Source: Batrachochytrium dendrobatidis JAM81
Taxonomy: Eukaryota > Chytridiomycota > Chytridiomycetes > Rhizophydiales
DNA: 64,000 bases
NCBI RefSeq assembly: GCF_000203795.2
Contig: NW_006281108.1
Coordinates: forward strand, 315,868-379,867
Direction: 5' to 3'
Position numbers and translations under genes: made by a program. Of the stretch, positions 21,801 to 33,780 are shown one piece after another. Position 1 is the stretch's first letter. Each line of letters begins with the position of its first letter. Below the pieces are notes generated by a model, which did not search any database, had not been told where the DNA came from, and worked only from the letters and a program-made list of their open reading frames with translations.

Positions 21801-22615
21801 CAACCAGCAGGTTTGCAAAACTCCAGTCCCTCAAAGTACGTTTAGCAGGCAGACTGATGTTTGCTCGTTTTGTGACACGAACAGGCGATGCTATGGGTAT
21901 GAACATGATCTCCAAAGGTGTTGAAAAATCATTGGCAGAAATGCAGTCTCGGTATCCCGATATGCAGGTTATTGCAATCTCTGGTAACTACTGCACAGAC
22001 AAGAAACCTGCTGCTCTTAACTGGATTGAAGGTCGTGGCAAGTCTGTTGTTGCCGAAGCTATGATTCCAGGAAAGATTGTCACGGATGTGCTAAAGACGA
22101 CAGTTGCTGCACTAGTTGAGCTTAATATCTGCAAGAATTTAATTGGATCTGCTATGGCTGGATCTGTAGGTGGATTTAATGCCCACGCAGCCAATATTTT
22201 GACGGCAGTGTTTCTTGCTACAGGACAAGATCCAGCACAGAATGTCGAGTCATCCAATTGTATCACTTTAATGGAAAGTTGCAATGACGGTCAAGATCTT
22301 TACATTTCATGCTCAATGCCATGTATTGAGGTGGGAACTGTTGGTGGAGGCACTGCTCTTGCTCCCCAAGCAGCGTGTTTGGACATGCTAGGCGTGCGTG
22401 GCCCTCATCTTGAGCGTCCCGGAGAGAATGCTCAGCGTCTTGCAAGAATAATTTGTGCTGCTGTAATGGCTGGTGAACTCTCGCTCTGCGCTGCACTTGC
22501 TGCTGGTCATTTGGTCAGATCTCACATGATCCATAACCGCGGTGGTGCTCATACTACTACGGTGCCAACTCCTTCTGCCTCTGAGCCTATTGTTGGCTCT
22601 TGCATCAAGTCGTAA
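18816..22615 (+). CDS. HMG1: HMG-CoA reductase with sterol-sensing domain
   Basis: Three exons, 18816-19853, 19918-20029 and 20142-22615, 1207 residues. Membrane helices near the amino terminus and the helices flanking [15 protein letters not shown] / [17 protein letters not shown] form the sterol-sensing domain; the catalytic domain fills the carboxy half. Active-site segments are [15 protein letters not shown] (Glu at about 873), [21 protein letters not shown] (Lys about 1004), [12 protein letters not shown] and the catalytic His in RSHMIHNR (about 1178). It makes mevalonate from HMG-CoA with NADPH on the ER membrane, the committed step of isoprenoid and sterol synthesis. The large lumenal loop after helix 1 (about residues 60-340) resembles that of other fungal reductases. 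Small introns interrupt only the membrane domain. Confidence 0.96.
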
Positions 22616-23033
22616 CGACACTATTATTATTTTTGACTCATATAATCTTGTCCAGCTTTTTATTTTCACAAATACTATGTTTAGATCCCATATCATCCAG
22701 CCTTTTAAAAATATCACGACTTTGCACTTTTATTCAGAATACTGGCATTTGCTTTGGCTGACTGGGTTATATTTTTGATCCAGCAGCCAGTCTTTTGAAT
22801 GCCAATTCTTTAATATGGCTTTTTCCAGACTTTTTCCTCGACCTTTAGGTGTTTTATTTCGATGACAATCTTGCCTTTAAAGGACAAGATTGTGTTTCTG
22901 ATTAGATTTGTGATTTTTGGTAGATGAAATGAAACCATCAAGATTTCCACAAGTTTATTTGTCATCATTTTATATGAATCGGATTGTATTGCCATGAACA
23001 GAATCTAAAAAGTAGTCCGAGTGGTTGATACTT
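22616..23033. other. Intergenic region, one degenerate repeat end
   Basis: No convincing gene; a 61-residue minus ORF (22995-22810) is basic and without family signal. A degenerate repeat-family end (TTTATATGAATCGGATTGTA) occurs at 22968-22987. Confidence 0.45.
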
Positions 23034-23446
23034 TTATTGCGTCAGTTTATCCAGTTGGTTCTGCAGTGATTGCTGCTCTGCACGCAGTATGTCCAAACTA
23101 TTCGCATCATCAGCCTCCATAGCATGGTGCTCAAACTGGAGTCGTAGGTTTTCTAATGCGATAAAAGCAATGGATGAAAAAAGCATAAAGCTAGACAATG
23201 GACGACCAAACCGCTGAGTCCATGTGAGTTTCTTTTGTAGTTGATCTACCACCATCGAAATACATATATTTATGAATGAGGTTTAGCTATCCATGATTTG
23301 GAATTGGGTAGGTCAAGGAAATGTATTTTACCTGGTTGAAGAGTGGATGTGTTTCTTGATGATAAAGCAGTTCGTTGCGATGAAGTGGACATCAGTGTTG
23401 ATTGCAAAAACTGCAGCTTTCCCAGGAATCTTGCATGCATTATCAT
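23034..23446 (-). CDS. Small mitochondrial membrane coiled-coil protein A
   Basis: Two exons, 23446-23332 and 23245-23034, 108 residues. The amino terminus is Arg/Ser-rich without acidic residues (HARFLGKLQFLQ ... SSQRTALSSRNTS), a good mitochondrial presequence. One membrane helix follows RFGRPLSSF (about FMLFSSIAFIALENL), then a coiled coil with Gln/Leu heptads (RAEQQSLQNQLDKLT). I do not recognise a named family; the layout is like inner-membrane assembly factors of the INA/Ina17 type, but that is only architectural. Starts 130 bases from the divergent gene at 23577, which has the same layout. Confidence 0.6.
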
Positions 23447-23576
23447 GTCGAATGCAGTAATCTAAAACTTGGTCAACAGTGGAAAGAAGTTGGAATTCGA
23501 TAAAAACTCTTTCCAAACACATTCAACTGTTTAAAAACCGATTGTCCATCTATTTCGGTTGATCCAGTTTATCGAT

Positions 23577-24041
23577 ATGATCAATCCACTCTTTCAAGCC
23601 AAACCAAGACTGTTGAATGCACTCGGTTTGGTTCAGTACAGATTACCCCATGCACCGACCCATTGCATATTCACTACATCTACAATACTTCCAACCAACC
23701 ATTTTTACCGACCACTCATCACTCCATCGCAGACTGCCCTTTCCCAGTCAAAAAACATTCTTTTGGCTCTCTACACTCTTCGCCAACCCATTATCGAGAT
23801 TACTTTATGGCTAACGGTCATCTCTATGGCATGGGGACTCCGACAAACCAAAAAGGATATGATTAATACGACGGAAAAGTTTGATGCCTGTAAAAAGTCG
23901 CTTGTTCAAGAGAATCATGAACTTCGAAATAGAATTGAATTGATTACTAGCGGCGACAAAACTTCACTTGGTGGATCATCTAATCAGTTTACCGAGTTGG
24001 ATGATGAAGGCTTGAGCAAACCTAAATTTGGGTTGTATTAG
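23577..24041 (+). CDS. Small mitochondrial membrane coiled-coil protein B
   Basis: Single exon, 154 residues from ATG 23577 (a TTG-opened extension to 23559 is ignored). Presequence-like basic amino terminus (INPLFQAKPRLLNALGLVQY), a Ser/Thr/His-rich stretch, one membrane helix after TLRQP (about IIEITLWLTVISMAWGL), then a charged coiled coil (CKKSLVQENHELRNRIELI). Same order of parts as the divergent neighbour at 23034-23446, including an R-x-P just before the helix. Function unknown; a mitochondrial inner-membrane location is inferred. Confidence 0.6.
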   Translation: MINPLFQAKPRLLNALGLVQYRLPHAPTHCIFTTSTILPTNHFYRPLITPSQTALSQSKNILLALYTLRQPIIEITLWLTVISMAWGLRQTKKDMINTTEKFDACKKSLVQENHELRNRIELITSGDKTSLGGSSNQFTELDDEGLSKPKFGLY

Positions 24042-24261
24042 ACTGAGCAATTCCAATAAATTATCTGTCGAGTTGTCATCTGGTTTAGTTGAAACTAGTT
24101 TGTATTATACGATGAACGCTGTCTATTCAAGCCAGTTTCTAGCAGGAAAACAAAACGAATATTCAACGATTGTCTGTTCTGAAGCAAGAATACAAATGTG
24201 AACAGACTTTAAATGTGGCCATTATCGCTGGAAATTCAAACTCTACTTTCCTCAAACAAAA

Positions 24262-25447
24262 ATGGCCTCGTTTATCACAGCCATCTTGGATTGGCTACGA
24301 AGCCTATTCTTTAAACAAGGTTAGTGGATACATCCTTGCAGTCAATATAACTTGGTGTTTGTCTGTCCTGTGGTCGACAGCACCACTTGTGCTTTTCGAA
24401 GTTGGCCGAGCGAACAAGCTGTAAAGAGTCTAGTCAAACTGTAACTATATGGACAGGCCAGGTTCCATCCTTTGTTCTTGTGGAAAGAATACCAGTGCGA
24501 CCCAATGCTCAATATACAGTACACAGTTCAAACAAGAATAAAAGGACCGACTTGCTTCAAGAGTCATTGACGATTCTTGATAGTCCGGAATTGAACAGAT
24601 TGCTATAGCTTGCTGGCTAGCCAGAGCAACTTCATTTACCATGGCTTTAACTCACCCTTGTTTCTTTGGTTGGTTTAGAAATGGAGCTGACCCTTGTGGG
24701 ATTACAGAATTCTGGGAAAACCACCCTTGTTAGCGTCATTGCCGTAAGTGATCGTGGGCTGCACATGAACACTATAGTGCACCTGTATTAATGTTTTGCT
24801 GTATTCTGTAGAATGGCCAATTTACAGAGGATATGATTCCCACAGTAGGATTCAATATGCGGTCAGTCATGCATTCATGTACTGGTTTATATTTGATGGT
24901 AGCTAATTATGCTTTATTTCTGGCGAGTATAGTAAAGTAACAAAAGGATCTGTAGTAATGAAATTATGGGATTTGGGCGGTCAAGCTCGGTAAGAGGATT
25001 GTATATGTATGTACACAGCTCGCAGACTAACGAATTGTAATGCAATTGGATAATAGCTTCCGTAGCATGTGGGAAAGATATTGTAGAGGTGAATTAAATT
25101 GTCAGATTGGTGGTTTAGTCTAGTAATCTAACTGAGTCGTTCAACTTTATTCAGGAGTCAATGCCATAGTTTATGTGGTTGATTCAGCTGATCATGCCAA
25201 AATTTCATCTGCCAAAACCGAACTTCACAGTCTTCTTGAACGTCCTTTGCTTTCCGGAATTCCTGTACTCGTTCTCGGAAACAAAAATGATTTGCCAGAT
25301 GCACTTTCTGTTGAGGATCTCATTGAGCAACTTGGCCTCAAAAGCATCACAAACCGACAGGTTTCGTGCTACTCCATTTCTGCAAAAAACTCGACAAACA
25401 TCGACATCACTATCCAGTGGTTGATGAAACACGCTACCTCGAAATAA
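24262..25447 (+). CDS. ARL8: ARL8-type small GTPase
   Basis: Six exons (24262-24319, 24679-24743, 24812-24861, 24933-24989, 25057-25088, 25155-25447), 184 residues, the normal ARL8 length. Sequence follows ARL8 throughout: amphipathic amino helix LDWLRSLFFKQEMELTLVGL, P-loop GLQNSGKTT, switch I DMIPTVGFNM, switch II WDLGGQARFRSMWERYCRG, NKND and the SISAKN motif. Like other ARL8 proteins it lacks the myristoylation glycine at position 2. ARL8 links lysosomes/vacuoles to kinesin and HOPS effectors. Intron 1 is long (359 bases) and empty. Confidence 0.96.
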
Positions 25448-25771
25448 GGTTTTGCAATACCATCTTGATGACTGTCTCGATCTCGTGCAATAGCCCATCT
25501 CACTTTTGGTTTGAACCTAATCGACTGGTAGCTCGATCTCTCCAGCTATTATCTTTGACTTTTTTACTGCAACCCCAAGCCTTTTGATAGTGATTTGAAA
25601 ATTCCAATATAAATTGAAACCAAGAAATGGTTAAACTTGTGGAACTTTTATCTTTTAACCAATAACACATGGATCAAGTACTGATAACTAGTGCATGCTG
25701 GTATTGTAGATTTGGGTTTAGATTGTGATTCAAACTGGCAAAATTTCAGCATTGACAAAACTAAAAGTGTA
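25448..25771. other. ARL8 3' flank, no gene seen
   Basis: AT-rich stretch between ARL8 and the tRNA-Arg gene; no supported feature. Confidence 0.5.
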
Positions 25772-25844
25772 CGACCAGGACGGGACTCGAACCCGCAACC
25801 TCTGGATTCGAAGTCCAACGCGCTATCCATTGCGCCACCCGGCC
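25772..25844 (-). tRNA. tRNA-Arg (TCG)
   Basis: Read on the minus strand: acceptor GGCCGGG pairs with CCTGGTC, anticodon arm TTGGA-CTTCGAA-TCCAG gives anticodon TCG (Arg), T arm GCGGG-TTCGAGT-CCCGT. No intron. Confidence 0.94.
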
Positions 25845-27108
25845 GATACTCTTGATACCAATTTTTTATCATCATATTTCTAAAATAAAAACCACAGTAT
25901 TATTAGCATGTGTTGACAGAGTTTAAAATGGTTGTTCATTTACAGCTATATTTGGATTTCTTGCCTAAAAATAAACAATATCTAAATACTCATTGTGCTC
26001 TCGTATTAGAAATTGATTTTAAACACAAAGTCTGTCATGTAATACAAAATGTAGTTTGACAACATCAGAATAGTCGAGTCCAATATGGATTGAACTGAAT
26101 AAATTTGAAGATTGTTCCAGTGTGGAATTCACTGGAACAAATGGAACGTAAACACTGTTTAGTAAATTTAATGTGAATTGACACCAATCATTCCACGTGA
26201 CTTGTTGCTTATCACACTTTTTTATTTTTTTATTTTTTGAATGCAATTGTAAATCCCAACTCATGGACTGCATAGTGAACTGATGTCTCATGGTATGTAA
26301 TTGTATTAATATATAGTCTGTATTTTATATTGCTGTATTTGCTCAATGATGAGAACTTGCAAACTACCCTGAATCTCCTGTGTAGACCATTCTGCAATAT
26401 ACACCAAGATCGTTGAGAGCATTTTGATATCTGCAATATAGAATACATGTGTTTGGATGTTGTTATGTTTTGTTTCTATACTGATAACCCATTCATTTTA
26501 TCTTCTACTTTTTTACTGATCCGAACGCTAATAGCTGGTTGTGCAGAGTAACATGCTGTACAAGTAGCTGATAAATACCATACCTGTAAGTTATTCTTGT
26601 ATTGATTCCAGTTGTATTCCAATATAAAACACTGTATCATCTTTCCACTTGATGACAATCTTTGTGAGTGAGCTCTGTGATGACCATCTTAAACTACAAT
26701 TCCCTGATGGTTAGATGTACAAAACTTTTGCAATGCAGATGGAGTCTAATGATGTTTAATACTAACATTTAATCTTTTCAATAAACCTATTGATGCAGTG
26801 CACCATTGGTTTTGTGTATGATCCTACATTCAAGACCTATGATGCGATCTTGGTGTTTTGATATCATTGTTCCTATGATGGTTGTAATTTGCGTCTTATC
26901 GGTTTTGTGGGGGAGCAATCGCCTTGCACCCAATAACTACGAAACCAGAATTGATGTCACTTTTTGTGCTGAGGAACTTGATACCAATCAATAGATCCAA
27001 TTCATTTTATTTTGCATGTGTTGATTGGCAGTCATGCCAATTAACCCGAGTGTACAGTGAACCCAATAAAATTAAGATATCAACTACAAAATGTTATCCA
27101 GTTTCATA
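25845..27108. other. 1.26-kb region without a confident gene
   Basis: Several minus-strand open stretches look protein-like but I could not join them: 26658-26477 (with YLSATCTACYSAQPAISVRI), a short stretch after an AG at 26431-26432 (KMLSTILVYIAEWSTQEIQG), and 26260-26020 (VPFVPVNSTLEQSSNLFSSI). Together they may be one small multi-exon gene. On the plus strand a 58-residue ORF from ATG 26818 has one membrane helix (IIVPMMVVICVLSVLWG). A degenerate repeat-family end lies near 26608. Confidence 0.3.
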
Positions 27109-30100
27109 TTATTTGCCTTGCTTTAGCTCTTCCAATTGAGTAGCCATTTGTTGGTACTTGCGCTGCAATCCATGCTTTTCCTCCTCCAAATCTTCAATTT
27201 GGTCCGCCATTCGACTTTTCTCTGTTAGCAGGGCAGCCACTTTACCATATGCGTTTTTGACTTCCACGTTCAGTTCTTCAATTGTAGCAGTAAAGTCATC
27301 TGCCTGCTGCTGTGAAGCCTTGAGAATCGCGGCAGTAGCTTGTTGAGCTGTCGGATCTAATGTTTGTCTTCGCTGAGCATCAGCCTGTGCAAGTCGTTCA
27401 CCTAATTTGCTAATCTTGGTCAAGTATTGAGTGTTGTCATTCTCCAACTCTTCAATACGCATTTGCGCTTGAGAAACCATGGCTTGGAGTTTTTTGATAT
27501 CTTCCTCAGAATCAGCTATGCTAGATTGCAACGCTGCAATCTTTTCATAACTTTTTGCCAATTCAGCATGCAAGGTCTCCACTTCGCTTTCTTTACCGTC
27601 CTTTGGCCCGTGTGCATTCACCGCACTCCGCAATGACAAAATCTCAATCTCATACGTCTCGATCATTTTTACATTATCTCCGTTAATCGACGACTGCATG
27701 TCCAGATCTTGCTTGAGCGTTACAATTGCATTTTCCTTGTCTGTCAACTCGCTATTGATGAGATCAAGTTGTTGACGCACTTGTTGTAACTCTGCTTGAA
27801 TAGCTTCGTCAGGGTTGGCCGCATTCATGTTCTGCTGTAGTTGAGAAAGTAGTTCCTCTTCCTTGGTTTGTATTTGTTGAAGCGATTGTTCAAGAAGTTC
27901 AATGGTGTTGTCTCTGTCTTCTAGTTCTGCCTTGAGATCGTCAACCAGCTGGGTTAGATTGGGATCAGTTGGCAATGCAACAGAGCGTGTAGTGGTTTCC
28001 TGAGCTGCCTTTTCATCGTGAACCGTGGCAAGCTTGGTTTCCAACTCTTGAACTCGAGTAGCATATGCTGCAGCTCCCGCTTCCACCTCTGCTTTGGCCA
28101 ATGCTAAATCCTCCAGCTGCTTCGAGGCATGGGATATGTGCTGATCCTTGGTATCTAACTGGCTTTTAAGCTCATCAATGGTTGAAAGATGAAGTGCAAC
28201 AGCAGGATCAGGTTCAGGGGTTTCTACTGCAACAGGCAGTATAGCACGCTCCTTATGCGCAGCATTGAGAGCCTCAACTTGAGTATCGCGTTCTTGAATC
28301 TGACTAGTCAAATGCTTTAAAGAAGTCTCATGCTCCAAAATGGATTGATTCAATACTGTAATCTGCTCATCCCGGTCCTTGAGTTGACTCGTCAAATCAG
28401 ACAAGGTCATTTTGTGTTCTGCAATATCTTGCTGGAATACTGTAATCTGCTCATCCCGACTTTTAATCTGACCATGCAGCTCATCCAGCTCGCCAACAGA
28501 CTTGGTATTCTCTTCAAGTTGACCAGTAAGGTGACGAATATGCTGCTCACGCGCATTGGCATCCATCATTATAGACTTTATATGACTAGCATGTTCCTGG
28601 TTCTCATTCTCCAATGCATCACGTTCAGTTTGAGCTTGAGCTAATTTGGCTTTAAGCGCATCAATATCTGCAAAGGCTGTGTGATTAGCAGCAGTAACTT
28701 CGGCAAGATCTCCACTAAGCTCACGGATACGCTTCTCAAGCTGAGTAATACGACTGGTGAGTTCAGAAATTTGACGCTCCTTTTCAGCAATTTCTGTGGA
28801 TGAAACAGTATTACCGGCGTCCAACGTAGACGTTTTGGCAGAACTTGAAGCATCGTCAAGGCTTCGGGAAACGTTAGTAGAAGCAGCTTCAGCTTTTTGT
28901 TGCAATGCAGTAATTTGTGAACGAAGCTGCTCGACAGAATTTATTTCGCTCTGCAATTTGGTTTCAAGTTCAGTAATATACACCTGTCCTTGATCAAGGC
29001 TCTGTTGAAGAGACTCGCTATGTTTGGTATGAGTGGCAACCTTTTCAGAAAGTATCTCTGATTGTCGGGTAGCTTCAAGATGCTGTCCCTTAATATGGGC
29101 ATATTCAGAGTCATGGGCTCGAGTCACCTCGTCAAGCTGTTGCTGAAGCTGAGCAAGTTCAGTCTCGCGTACTTTGAGGTTTGCAAGCGACTGGTCTAGC
29201 TGTGCTTCAGATTCTTGAAGCATCGATTCAATTTCGGAAAACTGGGCATCCTTTGTGGAAAGCTGTTCAATATACGAAATGGAAGTCATTCGATTTTCAT
29301 CCAATTGCGATTGAAGACTGTCAATCTCATTTCGCAAAGTCTCAATCTCTGCTTTCAAACTGTCAGATTCAGAAACATGGTCATCAGTGGTGTTTTCAGA
29401 TGTCTTTGCACCACGTTCAACATTTGCCATTTCGGAATTAAGACGATCCAACTCAATCGATGCCAAATCAAGTTTTTCTTCCAGCTTAAGCACAAGTTGA
29501 GATTTTTGAAACAGCTCTTCTTCAAGTGTATCCAAGCGTTCAAGATTTTGATCATTGAGATCCTCAAGTCGAAAGACATCTTCCTTCCATCGGAGAGCAT
29601 CTTGCTCATTCCATTTTTTGGCATCTGCGATATGCTTTTCAAGCTCATCAATACGAAATTGTGCCTTGGTCATCTCTACTGCATGTTGCTTGGATAGTTT
29701 GGTGTTTTCAGTTTTGCTTTCAACTGGCAGAGTCGACACTTGAGTATTAGCATCTGTCGAGTCAGTAGGAACTAGATTTCTCTCTACAGAAGCATCAGTT
29801 GTAGCAGATGGGACTGCCATACTCTTTTGCGTGACAGTGAGAGTTTCAACAGAATGTTCCAACTCGAGCATTTTCTTTTCAGCTACTTCCAAAGCTGACT
29901 TTGATAATGACAATTCCTTTTCTAAATCCTTGATATTGGCTTTAAGTTGAGTAGTTTCCTCAGTAGTGTCTTTTTCATCTGCAGAATTAGGATTTTTGCT
30001 TCGTTCCTTGTACAGCTGGAAACGCTCACATGCTTCCTCATGGTTCCATTGTAGCTCTTGATGATTAATCTGCAGCATTTGATGAGCCTCGGTAAGATTA

Positions 30101-32559
30101 GAAAGTGCTTCATTGGCGGATATGAGCTCCTGTTGTAGTTTAGCATTGGATGAAACCAGTGATGCATTTTCCATTTGAAGATCACCAACTTTAATGTGGA
30201 ATTCTTTGCTATCTCGGTTGAGTTTACGTTCGCTAGCCATAATGAGGGCATGAGGTGAAGAAGATGCAGGATTGCCATTGCGACTGGAAGTGGGTAAAGA
30301 TCGTTCAGATGGGGTAAGCGTGGTGCCCATAGATGTGTCTGCTTCCGTGTCAGCATCGCTATCTGCATCGCCCGCATTATCAGGAGACGACTTGGTCCGA
30401 CTCGGCTCATTATCAGTAGATTTGGAAATAACAGCATTTTCTAGCTGCTCCTTGGTACGAGTCAGTTCAATCTCGATTGTTTTTGCCTTGGCAACGGCAG
30501 CAGTCAAAGTCGTTTGCAACTGTGTGTTAGTTTTCTTGAGCGATATCAGCTCAGCCTGTGACGATCCATTCTTTTGAAGCAGTGTTTTTGTTTCCTTGTC
30601 CAGCTGATCGATTCGTTCTTCATATGATTGAATCTGACGAGATTTCTCGTTGAGCTGATCTTGTAAAGTCGTTGTTTCTTGTTCCAATGCATCTACCGTA
30701 ACATAAGCATCCTGCATAGTTTGTTCAAAGTCGCTGATTCTATTCTGAGCAGCGGTTAAAGATACCTGTAGATTTCCAATTTGAGCCTCCTTTGCATCGA
30801 GTGATTTCTCTTGTTCCATCACTCGAGGCATTAGATCGGCATGCTGACTCTGAGTTTTTCGCGTATCTTCCAACCGTTTGCGTAAAATGGCTTCGCTCTC
30901 TTTTGATTTTTCAAGTTGTATTCGGACTTGAGCCAGCTCTTGCATAGTCGTTTTCTGACATGCCTCGGCAAGAATTCGACCTTCCTGATTGTGCTTGGAA
31001 GCTTTGGCCCATTGTCTGACTTTTGCTTGAACCTTTGTCAAATCGCTGGATGTTTCGCGTAGACTGTTTTCAAGTTCAGCGACTCGACGAGATTCCATTT
31101 CGGACGTGGATCCACCTGGAGTTTTGCGACGAGCGTCAACAAGTGATCTTAGATATGCTGCCTCATCCTCTGTCAACGTGTGCTTTTTTCCAAGATCCAT
31201 TAATGTAGTTTCTTGCTATCAATAAAAAAGACAAAACATGATGAGCCATCTAATAAAACGTAGCATTTACTCCAAAAACCACACACTCACCCATGCGATG
31301 GCGTCCTTTGCTTTCTTCAATTCAGCACGAAAGTGCATCAAGGACTGGATTAGCTTCATCTTGAACGGATCCATCTGTGTTTTGTCATTATGTTTCAGCA
31401 CGGCATCAAACACCTGACTATGGTCTATACCCAGACCTTCTGTTGCTCCTGAAGATTTCAAAACAACAACCTCTGATGCTAGCCAGTTTTGTTTGACCTT
31501 TAAATCGTGCAGCAGTCTATCCTTTGCATTCAACTCGGTAGTCAAGCGACGCGCTTCTGCAAGTAAATCATTCTGGGATAAAGCCGACAGATTTGACATG
31601 GTTGTTGTGGATTCGACAGTAATGGAATATTTTGAATTAGGTTGATCAGCAAATGACTCTGAAAGAAGTGGAGAGGATATGGATGGACTGCTTGGATAGT
31701 GGGACTGGCTTCGAGATGCAGCGTTGGGGGGTGTAGCAGGTCGCTGAGAAGACCCACTTCCTCGAATTTGAGAGCTAGTTGATGGTGGAGATGGTAGTGG
31801 GATGACTGGAGTGGGTCTTATTTGACGATATCCAGACGGCATTTGGTTAAGGTCTGAAGTATTTGATAAAGGTAAAAGTGACGGATTGGTATTTCCACCT
31901 TGAGATCTGCTGTTATTTCCATTTGAATAATCCATTGGTCGCAACTGTTTGGGTGATCCCAACGGAGCTGATAAAACAATGCATTCAAGAAATTTCAGAT
32001 TAGTACAGCACATTGTTAATAATCGATCATTGCAAGCCATGGGTCGTTGTAGCGATGCTACCAATCAACGAATAGTGCATTCAATGAGTGTATACCCTCC
32101 ATGATAAATAGCAGTGGTTCAAGGAGTTAATTATTAATACCAAACCATGGAGGATCTAGTCCAAAATGGTATGTGAATTGCGGCTTGATTTAGCCACATA
32201 ATCATTGAGCCGTTGCAAATTAGAATTGGTTTATAAACAGGAATGGACTGGAAGCAGGATGAATACAACTCATGCACATTTAATAGAACAGTAAGACTCC
32301 AAAGCAGACACATTCGCTTACAGGACGACTTGTCATTTGTAGGACGTCGATAGGGCATTTGCTGGAGCAAAGGAGGCGTGGATTGTTGTTTTTGCTGCTG
32401 TTCACCAATACTCTTTAGTCCTGACATGGTAGCAGGACTGAATGTTAGACTAGACTTTCTAGGCTGAATGCGGTCACCGTTGATTTGATTAGAGTTGATG
32501 TTGAATGGTTCAGAAGGGTACTGTGGGCGGTCGGAAGTATGCTGCTGCTTATCTCCCAT
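27109..32559 (-). CDS. Long coiled-coil protein (golgin/centrosome-like)
   Basis: Three exons, 32559-32322, 31967-31291 and 31215-27109, 1673 residues. The first ~190 residues are Ser/Pro/Gln-rich and probably disordered (PSPPSTSSQIRGSGSSQRPA). From about residue 200 onward nearly everything is heptad coiled coil, with blocks such as LLAEARRLTTELNAKDRLL and many E/Q/L-rich repeats of the type ITVFQQDIAEHKMTLSDLTS. A Ser/Asp-rich break lies near residue 580. There is no membrane anchor, GRIP or motor domain at the carboxy end (LEELKQGK). Length and layout suit a tethering or scaffold protein of Golgi, spindle pole or cell cortex; the specific family cannot be named. Intron 2 splits W from QETTLMDLG, so the ATG at 31200 is internal. 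Confidence 0.75.
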
Positions 32560-32822
32560 AATACAGCAGCAGTGTCAGAAGCAGCTTGTACGAATGAATT
32601 CAACACTATCGACTCTTGTAAGAAAATAGTCGATATTCACCACAATTGTAGTTTACCAGAAAGTATGAATGTTTCTGTTCGTATTCACGTAAAATGAAAC
32701 ACCAAATAAACTGCGATGCTCATGAAACGATAATTTCAAATTCATTGAATTGGTTTTGAATCTTTGTTAAACTAGTTTCTAGTATTTGTTGAGCATCTTT
32801 TGATTTTATATATTTCTGTAAA
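32560..32822. other. Intergenic region with solo repeat end
   Basis: Holds a minus-oriented repeat-family end at 32672-32693 and otherwise only 3' flank of the ICT1-like gene. Confidence 0.5.
32672..32693 (-). repeat. Solo MITE-family terminal repeat
   Basis: On the plus strand CTGTTCGTATTCACGTAAAA then TGAAACACCAAATAAA; the inner stretch matches the right end of element 1 read on the minus strand. No partner found nearby. Confidence 0.6.
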
Positions 32823-33709
32823 TCATTCAATTCTTCTCGATCCTTGTCTTTCAGCTTTGAGAGTTGATCGGAACCGTTTGTCTTTCAGACGTTGTTCAGT
32901 CGCAGCTGCTTTGCTACACACCAATCAAGTATACATGGGTTTATATACAGTTTTATAGCATTCGACTGGTAACCCCAATAATACTTTTGGACTTACAAAT
33001 GATCAACGCGACGAAGAGTGCTAGTAGATGGTCCATCAGATACTTGCGAGGCAGCAGCAATCAGATCGTATATCTTGTCAATGCAATCATTATAGTTCAT
33101 ATGCTGTGTTCTGAATCGATCTGATGTAACCACCAGTTCTCCCTTCTTGTTCATTCTACCTTGATTCTAAACCATTATAGAGTGTAGTGGGTCAGACATG
33201 TATTATGACAAGAATCATTGCGTCCAATCAACTCACTTGCTCAAGAATTCGCTGAACTACAGGTTGTGGTACCCATTCCATATCATACACTGTAAATCGA
33301 ATATCTACTTTTGTATTCACTATATTGAATCATGCGTTACTAGCACGTTCAAATATCAAGACAACTGTTCCTGTCATCATGTGTTACTGATAATCAACTC
33401 ATGTTTAAATTGCACCTTTGTTAACATTTTGGCCTCCAGGACCACTACTGCGTGAATACTGAACAGAAAGCTTATCTATATAGAATGGTGCTTTTGAGTA
33501 ATACATTCCAGAATCTATACAACGCATTCAATCAGTTATACTGTACTTTCAGGGATAGAATCTCGGGTGAATCTTTGAATAAACGCCTTGCAAACATCAC
33601 TGTCATCCTGGTGAGCCGTTGCAGCAAGAGCAGTTTTCCTGAATGTGCGCACCAGTGATGGTGTAGCAGAGACTATATGTCTGTGAATACCTTGCAGTAA
33701 TGCAGACAT
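32823..33709 (-). CDS. ICT1: Mitochondrial peptidyl-tRNA hydrolase ICT1-like (GGQ)
   Basis: Five exons, 33709-33547, 33475-33416, 33307-33237, 33166-32997, 32913-32823, 184 residues. The core SRSSGPGGQNVNK carries the GGQ tripeptide that triggers hydrolysis of peptidyl-tRNA in class I release factors and ICT1/MRPL58. It is followed by VDIRFTV and a basic tail (EQRLKDKRFR ... RQGSRR) that in ICT1 reaches into the empty mRNA channel. The amino terminus (SALLQGIHRHIVSATPSLVR) is a mitochondrial presequence. Expected job is rescue of stalled mitochondrial ribosomes or a place in the large subunit. An upstream in-frame ATG at 33793 would add a FLNSFLNSFL repeat; 33709 is preferred. It is divergent from CSN2 with about 100 bases between starts. 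Confidence 0.9.
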
Positions 33710-33732
33710 GAAAAGGGAATAGTTATACCCTA

Positions 33733-33780
33733 GAAAACTATTCAAAAAACTGTTCAAAAAACTATCCAAAAAACTGTTTG
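33733..33780. repeat. Four short tandem repeats between ICT1 and CSN2
   Basis: About four copies of a 12-bp unit of the form AAAACTRTTCAA lie in the divergent promoter. If translated from the upstream ATG they would give a Phe-Leu-Asn-Ser repeat. Confidence 0.7.

Noticed and set aside
27158..31208. Many plus-strand frames opposite the coiled-coil gene
   Set aside because: Low-complexity antisense shadows of a long uninterrupted heptad ORF.
33430..33462. GCGTGAATACTGAA similarity to the repeat core
   Set aside because: Coding sequence of the ICT1 GGQ exon.
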